This document shows positions 34,829 to 41,749 of a DNA stretch of 64,000 nucleotides, piece after piece; positions within the stretch are counted from its first letter, which is position 1; each line of letters opens with the position of its first letter. Source of the stretch: Planctomycetota bacterium (GTDB lineage: Bacteria; Planctomycetota; UBA8742; UBA2392); contig JADJRK010000001.1 in assembly GCA_016712285.1 (NCBI GenBank), forward strand, positions 2,666,001 to 2,730,000, in the 5' to 3' direction. The position numbers and the translations under genes are program-made. The notes below the pieces were generated by a model. The model was not told where the DNA came from. It saw only the letters and a program-made list of their open reading frames with translations, and did no database searches.

Positions 34829-35249
34829 AAACGCAGTCATCGCCCGCATGCTCGATGCAGCCTTGCCATGGGTCAGCGGGCGACGCCTTGAGACGCGGGG
34901 ACTATCCACTGAGGCGACACTTGCGTTGCAACGATGGTCCAACCCGGGCGCCGATGACACCGCCATAGTCGCGTTAGGGTCAGTGCCCGATGAAAAATCG
35001 GACGTGCTTGTATTGCTACTGCCAGGTGTTACTGAAGCGCCCGTGATTTCGGGCATGGAGAGAATTGAAGTTCAATACGCGTACACACTGCGCGACGGCG
35101 TTGCTGATGACACCGGGCCGGCAACGCTTGGGGCTGACCACCATTGGCCCTATGCCCACGCGGCGGCGGGAGTGTGGCTGGACGAGCGCAGGCCTGCTGA
35201 AGTATTGGGGATGTTTGCAGTCTACCGGCGTGACGGCAAGCCGGACTAG
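34818..35249 (+). CDS. Hypothetical protein of the glycan cluster
   Basis: 143 residues from ATG 34818, inside the end of the preceding GT4 gene (AGGAGG nine bases upstream). No signal peptide or membrane segment. An N-terminal helix (AVIARMLDAALPWV) and alternating strands (SDVLVLLLPGV, YAYTLRDGV) are visible. I do not recognise the family. The tight overlap argues that it is a real gene translated with the glycosyltransferase. Confidence 0.55.
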   Translation: MTNENAVIARMLDAALPWVSGRRLETRGLSTEATLALQRWSNPGADDTAIVALGSVPDEKSDVLVLLLPGVTEAPVISGMERIEVQYAYTLRDGVADDTGPATLGADHHWPYAHAAAGVWLDERRPAEVLGMFAVYRRDGKPD

Positions 35250-35251
35250 CA

Positions 35252-36928
35252 GTGCGATTCAGACGGGGCAACGTGCAAACAGCCGAGTCGACCACTTCGC
35301 AATCCAATTCGCCCATCGCTGCCTGGTCGCGGGGCGCCGACCGCCTGTACATGTCGTGGGCGAAGTCCCGGGCGTTCCGGATGATTCATCGATCATGGTT
35401 CGCGCAGTTCGGATTGCTGGCGGTCGTGTTTGGATTGATGCGCCTGCTGATGACCTCGCTCGCGAAGTACCCGGAAGATATCTACCTCGACTCATTCATC
35501 GGCAACGGCCTGTTCGCCAAGCCTCGCGAAGCAGTCATTGTCCTGGCTTTGTCGGCGCTGCTGTTTGCGTCGTCGCGGCGTCTGCACTGGCGGCGGCTGG
35601 GCGGCCGATGGGCCCGAGTCAGTGCGTTTGTGCTGCTGTTGCTGCTGTTCTGGGGAGTGGCCGGCGTCGGGTTCAATTACTACACCAACCAGGCCTACCT
35701 GGCTGACCGAGTCCTGATCCTGACCCTGGTACTGCTATCGGCCCGTTGGCCTGCTTTTTCCCTGCCCGCAGTTGCATACTGCATGCTGTTTTTCGGGCAG
35801 GTCGGCCTGTCAGCCGGCGACCTTGAAACAACAGACAAGCTGGCGCTGCTTTATGCCAATTACGCCGTGGTGTCATGGGTGCTGCTGCGGACGGCGTTCC
35901 CGATGCGAGCACGGGCATTGCCGTGGTTCCTGCTGGCTTTGATGATTGCCGCCTATTTTGCCCCCGGCTGGGCGAAGCTGACGGTCAGCGGGGAACTGGA
36001 GCCGACGGCCTGGCTGCTGCACGACCCCCTGCACTGCCTCGTGGCAACAGGCCACGCGCACGGGTGGATGTCGTGGTGGGATCGGCAGCAGGTAGGCGAA
36101 CTGGTCTCGTTTCTTGCCGGGTTCTCGCCGTTGATGGCAGCCTTTACGCTGCTGGCTGAGTTGGCCGCGCCGTTTCTGGGCCTGTCGCGTCGACTGGCGC
36201 CGCTTTGGTTGGTGCTGGTGATCGGGATGCATGCCGGCATCTTCGCATTCACCGGCATCCTGTTCTGGAAATGGGTGTGCGTAGACATGCTTCTGATCTG
36301 GGGCCTGCTGTCGTTGCGACCTCAGCGTGGGCGTCAGCGCTGGCTGCGCGTGGTGGCGTTTGCAGCTCTGATCGCGTGCTTTCCCCTCTATGCCAAGCCC
36401 AAGTTCCTGGGATGGCTGGACTCGAATGTATCGGAAACCTACTTCGTTGAAGTGGTTGCCGAGGATGGTCACACCTACCGGGTACAGCAAAAAGACTTCA
36501 GTCCCTATGACATCACCTTTGAGCAGGGAGCATTCCATTACGCAAATCCGGGCCCGGTCGTGAACGACGTCTGGGGCAACGCCTACAGCTACGAGCTTGG
36601 CCGACGGATGAACGAAACGACCAATGCCGCCTCAATGCAGAGTCTGATCCGTAAAGAAGGCCGGGTGCTCTATCACGAGAAGAAGGCCGCAACGCTGGAT
36701 TCGTTCCTGCAGCAGTATTTCCGCAACGCCAATGCACGAGGTGACTCGATGGAGTGGCTGGAGGCGGTCGGCCCGCCTCACCACGTCCAGACGCGCAGCG
36801 GCGGCGATCGATACGATTTTCAAACCCGGGTGAAGCGCGTGCAGTTGCGGTTCGTTCGAACTTTCTTCGACGGTGAACACATCGTCACGCTCGACGATCA
36901 CGTGGTTCGAGAGGTTGTAGTGGAATAG
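35252..36928 (+). CDS. Multi-pass membrane protein, HTTM-like
   Basis: Up to 558 residues. About ten hydrophobic segments lie between residues ~45 and ~385, followed by a soluble ~170-residue C-terminal domain with a strand-rich start (TYFVEVVAEDGHTYRVQQ). The pattern of helices with FAPGWAKL and W-rich loops (GHAHGWMSWWDRQQ) is reminiscent of HTTM / vitamin K-dependent carboxylase-like membrane proteins, but I cannot confirm this. The start is uncertain: GTG 35252 gives the longest form, while GTG 35273 has GGGG upstream. It is last in the plus-strand glycan operon and may handle or modify the product. Confidence 0.6.
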   Translation: MRFRRGNVQTAESTTSQSNSPIAAWSRGADRLYMSWAKSRAFRMIHRSWFAQFGLLAVVFGLMRLLMTSLAKYPEDIYLDSFIGNGLFAKPREAVIVLALSALLFASSRRLHWRRLGGRWARVSAFVLLLLLFWGVAGVGFNYYTNQAYLADRVLILTLVLLSARWPAFSLPAVAYCMLFFGQVGLSAGDLETTDKLALLYANYAVVSWVLLRTAFPMRARALPWFLLALMIAAYFAPGWAKLTVSGELEPTAWLLHDPLHCLVATGHAHGWMSWWDRQQVGELVSFLAGFSPLMAAFTLLAELAAPFLGLSRRLAPLWLVLVIGMHAGIFAFTGILFWKWVCVDMLLIWGLLSLRPQRGRQRWLRVVAFAALIACFPLYAKPKFLGWLDSNVSETYFVEVVAEDGHTYRVQQKDFSPYDITFEQGAFHYANPGPVVNDVWGNAYSYELGRRMNETTNAASMQSLIRKEGRVLYHEKKAATLDSFLQQYFRNANARGDSMEWLEAVGPPHHVQTRSGGDRYDFQTRVKRVQLRFVRTFFDGEHIVTLDDHVVREVVVE

Positions 36929-36944
36929 GCCAAATGATGCCGAA

Positions 36945-38990
36945 TCATTCGCCGCTTAGCTTGCCCATCTTTATGTCGGCTTCGTAGGTTTCGCCGTCGC
37001 GCCAGAACTTGAACCTTACGATGTCGCCGGCTTTCTTGTTCGTGTTCAGCCACACTTTAAAATCCTGCGTCATTGTGCCCGGCTTGGTTACCTTGCCTGT
37101 GGCGTCCTTTTCCTCGGCTTGGCCGGCTGTGATGCCCTCGTACTCCAACAGCACATCGCCCGCCTTGACCCCCTTGTGAAAGGCGTCGAACCACGGGCTT
37201 ACGTTCGACACATACAGACCGCGATCAATGCGTGTGTCGATCAGCTTGTCGCCCGTCCAGAAGCCCGGGAAGATACTGCTCACGCCGATCGTGCGCGTGC
37301 CCAGCAGCCGCGGCGGGCCCTCGGGGTGATTGACCGCGTAAATTTTCACCTCGTGGTTTTCGCCATCCTTGACCCACTCGGGCGGCACGATCGCAAACCC
37401 GTGCTCGGGGTTCGGCGCGTAGCCCGTGCCGATCAGCCATTCTTCGCGCCTGTCGGCTTTCATCTTCTGCCACAGCTTGCCGTCGATATAGACTTCAAGG
37501 TCGCACGCAACGGTGCCCAGGTCGGGGTCTGCGGCCCAGCCGCGCAGCATTTTCTCGTCGGCGTGCCAGAACCCGCCCATCGGGTCGCTGTTTTCTTCCA
37601 TGCGATAGGTGCGCGGCGAGCCTCCCAGTTCCACCTTGGGGCCGTGCGGCGAGTTCAGCCCGTACACGCGAATCGTGTGCGACTTGCCATCCAGCAGGCT
37701 GCCCGGCGTGGTCGTCACGAACCCGTGATACGGGTCCGGGGTCTGCTTGCTGTTGCGCAGATTGTCGTGGCGGCAGTTCGCCGCGATGGTGATGAACAGC
37801 TCGTTGTCGATCCAGATTTCCACGTCGTTGCTGCCCTGGCCCGCGTCGGGGTCATAGCTCCAGCCGGCCAGCACCACCTTGTTCGCGATCTCGAAACGGC
37901 CCACCGGCGGCTGGTTCGCCACACCGCCGCGGTTGCTTACCACGCGGGGGCTGCCGTCGATCTCGTGCTCGCTGCCGTGCTGCAGGTCCACGGCAAAGAT
38001 CTGCACGGTGTGCTCCAGTCCGTCATCCAGCGACGCCGGCCAATCCAGCTTGAATGCGCAGGTGTCGACCGGGGCGATCTTGCGCTTGAGCAGTTCTTCG
38101 TTCTTGCCGTCTGCCTGCAACTCGGCCACCTGGTCGCCGTCGATTCGAACAATCAGTTTCACCGGCTTCTTGCTGTCGTCGGGGTCCCAGGCATAGCCGC
38201 TGATGCCCTTCTCGGGCGTGGCTTCTTCCAGTTTTCCGCGCGGGTAGCTGCCGATCGTGCGCGTGCGTGGCGAACCCGACAACTCTGTGCGGCCGTGCTG
38301 GTCGCGCCGCACCACGAAGGCGCGCACGACGTGGGGCTCAGTATCCTGCAGCTCCTCGGGTTTCTCGATGCTGAAGCGCCAGATCACGCCCAGTGTCTTG
38401 TGCTCTTCGCGCTTGTCGGCCTTCACGTCGTATGCCCCGCGGTCGTTGATCTCGACCTCGATGAACATGGCGGCTTCGCGCTCGGCTTTGCAGATCACCC
38501 AGCCGTTGATGCGCCGGGCGCTGACTTCGCCAAGTGCACCGGAAATGTTCGGGTTGACCTGTTGGCCCTCGACCGTTTCGACCACGACGGGCACTTCCTC
38601 GGCTGCTTCGGGTTCGGGCTCTGCGTCCGGCTTGTCGCCCTCGGTCGCTGCTGCGGCGGCTCTGGCGTCGGCCTCGGCTGCTGCTGCGGCATCGCGTTCT
38701 GCGGCGCGGCGGGCCGCTTCGGCTTCGGCGCTGGCGCGCGCATCAGCTTGCCTCTTGCGCTCTTCGGCTTCGATGCGCGCCTTCTCGGCTTTCTCGATTT
38801 CCGCAGCTTGGGCTTCGCGCTCAAGCTCGGCCTGCAAAGCCGCGATGTCCACATTCTGGCGCGGAAGCCCGTTGCGCTCGCTTTCGCTGAACCAGTCGTC
38901 CAGCCACGGCCACGCCACCCCGCCGACGCCAACGAGCAGTACGGCGCACAGGGCAAGCAACAGCAGCGGACTCTTTCTGGCGATGGTCAT
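36945..38990 (-). CDS. Membrane-anchored TolA-like coiled coil / four beta repeats / PDZ protein
   Basis: 681 residues. An N-terminal membrane anchor (~7-29) is followed by an Ala/Glu/Arg-rich charged helix (~45-118) with heptad-like spacing as in TolA. Four related beta repeats of about 100 residues (~150-260, 260-365, 365-470, 470-570) follow. Each carries a G-W/Y-A-x-D-P-D-like turn, an 'xVEVxID' strand and a closing 'DGxxHxIxxYAVN' strand; examples are GYAWDPDDS, GWSYDPDAG and GWAADPDLG. The last ~100 residues form a PDZ-like domain (LYVSNVSPWFDAFHKGVKAGDVLLEYEG). Probably a periplasm-spanning scaffold. No protease domain is present. Confidence 0.65.
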   Translation of the reverse strand: MTIARKSPLLLLALCAVLLVGVGGVAWPWLDDWFSESERNGLPRQNVDIAALQAELEREAQAAEIEKAEKARIEAEERKRQADARASAEAEAARRAAERDAAAAAEADARAAAAATEGDKPDAEPEPEAAEEVPVVVETVEGQQVNPNISGALGEVSARRINGWVICKAEREAAMFIEVEINDRGAYDVKADKREEHKTLGVIWRFSIEKPEELQDTEPHVVRAFVVRRDQHGRTELSGSPRTRTIGSYPRGKLEEATPEKGISGYAWDPDDSKKPVKLIVRIDGDQVAELQADGKNEELLKRKIAPVDTCAFKLDWPASLDDGLEHTVQIFAVDLQHGSEHEIDGSPRVVSNRGGVANQPPVGRFEIANKVVLAGWSYDPDAGQGSNDVEIWIDNELFITIAANCRHDNLRNSKQTPDPYHGFVTTTPGSLLDGKSHTIRVYGLNSPHGPKVELGGSPRTYRMEENSDPMGGFWHADEKMLRGWAADPDLGTVACDLEVYIDGKLWQKMKADRREEWLIGTGYAPNPEHGFAIVPPEWVKDGENHEVKIYAVNHPEGPPRLLGTRTIGVSSIFPGFWTGDKLIDTRIDRGLYVSNVSPWFDAFHKGVKAGDVLLEYEGITAGQAEEKDATGKVTKPGTMTQDFKVWLNTNKKAGDIVRFKFWRDGETYEADIKMGKLSGE

Positions 38991-39112
38991 GCTTCATCCC
39001 CGACTGCGGCCATGGTAATGGCGTATCCGCCGTGGTCCAACCCGAATGAAAGCATTGCCTTGGATAACGGCCTGCGGTGAAATGCCCCCAACCAGTCTTC
39101 AGGGAGAATGCC

Positions 39113-40075
39113 ATGCGAACACTCGGAGTCATGCTTCTGCTGCTGCTCATGCCCGCGCTGGCGGCGCAAGCGACGTTGAATATTGCCGGCACCGTCGGCG
39201 ACAACGAAGAAGAGTTCATTCGCGTCGGTGTGGACTTCGGCACCGGGCCCACGAGTGTGACACTGTCGCTGACCATCCAGGCCACAGGCGGGTCATCAGG
39301 CCTTGACGTTGAAATCATTGACGTCGAAGAACTCGCCGCCAACGGCAGCGGCAGCGCAATCGCCGGCGACAGCGACACCGGCACCGGCACCGGCATGCTG
39401 ACCATCAACCTGGTGACCGGCAGCTACAGCGGCATCGTGGACTTCATCATCGCCATCGAGACCGACTCCGCCAGCGGCAACTCGCCCTACAGCGGCACGC
39501 TGTCGGCGGCTGCACTGGCGACAGGCGCGCTGACCAACCTTGGCACCGACAGCGTGCCCTACTCGCCGTTTCCGGTGGCTGAACAGATTTTCAATCGCGG
39601 CGCACGCCACGCCGTGGAACACGCGTCGGCGGACACCACCGAACGCAACTTCACTCTCGACTTCGGCGGCATGGGGCAGGCGGTGACCTTCTGGGTCCAG
39701 GGCGTCTCGTTTGGCAACGCCACGATCAGCGTCTACGAGATCGACAGCGGCGGGGTCGAACAGCTGCTGGTGTCGCAGGTTGACCCCGGCTTGTTCGGCG
39801 CCGAGAACAACCCGACAACTACCGTGCGCTCAGGCATCGTGACGATTCGCGTGCGCATGACCTCGCCGGGCGCAGCCGCAGTAATCGGCTACACGCTCGT
39901 GTTTCCGTCCAGCGTGACGATCACGGGCGCCAGCGGGGGCGACGGTGGCGGGGGTGGTGGCGGAGGAGGCGGTGACGACGGCGGGTGCAGCACACACGCC
40001 GGATCGTCAGGCCTGCTCGCGCTGCTGGCAGGATTGTCAGCACTGGCAGTAAGCCTGCGCCTGCGCCGCACCTGA
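39113..40075 (+). CDS. Secreted beta-rich protein with MYXO-CTERM-like tail
   Basis: 320 residues from ATG 39113 (GGGAGA upstream). A signal peptide ends at LAAQA. The body is Thr/Ser/Gly-rich beta sequence with no recognised domain. Near the end comes a Gly-run (GGGGGGGGGDDGGCS), then a hydrophobic helix and Arg-rich LRLRRT. This Cys-in-Gly, transmembrane, basic-end tail is the tripartite sorting type (MYXO-CTERM-like). The body is paralogous to 45856-46821, with the shared pattern FGxGxTSxTL early and SGSYSG-like plus FxxxIETxxGxxxxxxSGxL in the middle. Probably surface-anchored or exported. Confidence 0.6.
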   Translation: MRTLGVMLLLLLMPALAAQATLNIAGTVGDNEEEFIRVGVDFGTGPTSVTLSLTIQATGGSSGLDVEIIDVEELAANGSGSAIAGDSDTGTGTGMLTINLVTGSYSGIVDFIIAIETDSASGNSPYSGTLSAAALATGALTNLGTDSVPYSPFPVAEQIFNRGARHAVEHASADTTERNFTLDFGGMGQAVTFWVQGVSFGNATISVYEIDSGGVEQLLVSQVDPGLFGAENNPTTTVRSGIVTIRVRMTSPGAAAVIGYTLVFPSSVTITGASGGDGGGGGGGGGGDDGGCSTHAGSSGLLALLAGLSALAVSLRLRRT

Positions 40076-40115
40076 TCGAGCAGCCAAACTCAACCGACAG
40101 TGCTGTGTGGCGCCG

Positions 40116-41588
40116 TCACACCAGTCCGCGAAAGCAGACAAACCCGTTGCGCAGGTGCAGCCCGAAGAAGTCCCGCGCGCGCCGGGCCGCCGGCTCGTAG
40201 CGTCCTGCCTTTTCAGCCAGCCACAGGGCGTTGCGGTGATGGGTGGCCGCGGCCAGCAGGTCAACGTGAATCTCGGGCGGCGTGGCAGCCAGGGATTTCT
40301 CCGCCGAGTCGAAGTGCGCGGCGGCCTGCCTGCGGTCGCCGATACGCCGCCATAGCTGGCACAGGAAGATGTCGGGGAACTCGCGCACGCCCTCGGGCGC
40401 CTGCGCGGCCACCGCCGCAAACTCGCGGGGCGCGTCGCGGTCATTGTGCCGGATGGCGCGCAGCAGGTACGGCCCCAGCAGTGCCGGACGCATGAGGTCG
40501 CCAAGGCGCTCGTGGCGTTCATCCAGGGCGAAGTCGCATATGGTCTGCAGGTAGTCCGGGTCTTCCAGCCAGCAGGCGTACTGTTGCAGCAGCACCGCCT
40601 TGGGGCCGATGTTTTCTCCGTATTCAAGCGCGTCTTGAGGCCGCAACAGGCCGGCGCGCAGCAGGTGCGTGGTCAGCCAAAGGCGCAGGGCGACATCGCG
40701 CTCGGGGCCTTCGCGAGGCATGGCGCGCGTCATGATCGCCAAGCCGGGCAGCAGGTCGCCGGTTTCAGCCTTCATGCGGCCAAACAGGAACTCCAGCATG
40801 CCGTAGCCTTCAAAGTGCGCGCGCTCGGCCCCAAGCAGGATCAGCGACGCCTCGCTGACCTTCATCGCCTCGCCCAACCGGTTCAGGGTATGCAGCGTGA
40901 GAACGAAACGTACCAGCGTACGGCACCCGGCTTCGTCAATGATGGCGCCGCGCGTCAGCGGCTCAAGCATCATGCGGCGCTGGTACTCAAGTGCCTCGTT
41001 GTGGCGGCGGCCGAAGAACATCTGCTGCGCCTGCAACTCCAGCAGCTTGTGGTTCAACGCCGGCTCGTCGCACAGCCGTGCAACCTGCTCGGCTGCCTTG
41101 AGCAAGTCGGCCGCCCTCACGGTCTCGAACTTCTTGAGCGCCTTCTCGGCGTCGGCCAAGAGTTGACTGAAAATGGGGACGCTCTGTTCGTTCAGGCGTT
41201 TGCGCAGCGCCTCGTACGTTGTGAGTGCATCGTTCAGGCCGCGCAGCACGCCCAGATGGTGTTTGCCGGTCAGTGCGCCCAGCCGCATCTGGCTGACGAC
41301 GTTCATCGCCTCAACCAGTTCAAGCAGGTTGCCGGCCATGGCTGCGGTGCCGGCGGTGATGTCGCTGACAAACGGTGTGCCCTCGCCGGCCAGCAGCCAA
41401 GCGGGGTTTACACCCAGGCCCTTGACCAGTGCCGCGCAGAACTCGGCCGACATGCGCGTGCCCTTGAGGTAGCGGTTGACGTTGGCGACGCTGGTGCCGG
41501 TCCTGCGGGCGATCTCGCTTTGCGAGCGGCCGTTGGTGAGCAGGGTCAGTCGCTTGCGCAATGCCTCGGTTTCGGTGGCGGCTTTCAT
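40116..41588 (-). CDS. HTH regulator with long helical sensor region (paralogue of 18677-20206)
   Basis: 490 residues. HTH at ~18-45 (RSQSEIARRTGTSVANVNRY), then GLGVNPAWLLAGEGTPF. The long remainder is helical and TPR-like, without membrane segments. It aligns with the protein at 18677-20206 over the HTH and the following ~130 residues, including LLELVEAMN and GALTGKHHLGVLRGL, so these form one family of large regulators. A TTACA-n4-TGTAA palindrome lies in the divergent region upstream (41635-41648) and could be its operator. It diverges from the propeller/TIG surface-protein gene. Confidence 0.7.
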   Translation of the reverse strand: MKAATETEALRKRLTLLTNGRSQSEIARRTGTSVANVNRYLKGTRMSAEFCAALVKGLGVNPAWLLAGEGTPFVSDITAGTAAMAGNLLELVEAMNVVSQMRLGALTGKHHLGVLRGLNDALTTYEALRKRLNEQSVPIFSQLLADAEKALKKFETVRAADLLKAAEQVARLCDEPALNHKLLELQAQQMFFGRRHNEALEYQRRMMLEPLTRGAIIDEAGCRTLVRFVLTLHTLNRLGEAMKVSEASLILLGAERAHFEGYGMLEFLFGRMKAETGDLLPGLAIMTRAMPREGPERDVALRLWLTTHLLRAGLLRPQDALEYGENIGPKAVLLQQYACWLEDPDYLQTICDFALDERHERLGDLMRPALLGPYLLRAIRHNDRDAPREFAAVAAQAPEGVREFPDIFLCQLWRRIGDRRQAAAHFDSAEKSLAATPPEIHVDLLAAATHHRNALWLAEKAGRYEPAARRARDFFGLHLRNGFVCFRGLV

Positions 41589-41634
41589 GGGGCCTGGCCG
41601 GGTTTACGGCAATGTGATCGTGGGTGCACCGTTA

Positions 41635-41648
41635 TTACACAAATGTAA
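41635..41648. promoter_or_regulatory. Inverted repeat TTACA-N4-TGTAA between divergent genes
   Basis: A perfect 5+5 palindrome with a 4-bp spacer sits 47 bp upstream of the HTH gene's start (41588) and about 100 bp upstream of the surface-protein gene (41750). It is a candidate regulator-binding site, unproven. Confidence 0.35.
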
Positions 41649-41749
41649 AGAAACTTTGGCACACTACAACACGCCATCTTTACGAATCCGTACAACGGGT
41701 ACTGGCGGACGGACGCTCCGCCTGCAGATCTAAGCGACGGAGGTATGGC

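Noticed and set aside
37119..39080. Long plus-strand open frame opposite the PDZ repeat gene (653 codons)
   Set aside because: Shadow of 36945-38990; no start signal and composition typical of antisense frames.
41655..41690. Sigma-54 promoter upstream of the propeller gene (TGGCAC present)
   Set aside because: TGGCAC is there, but no GC element stands at the required -12 spacing.
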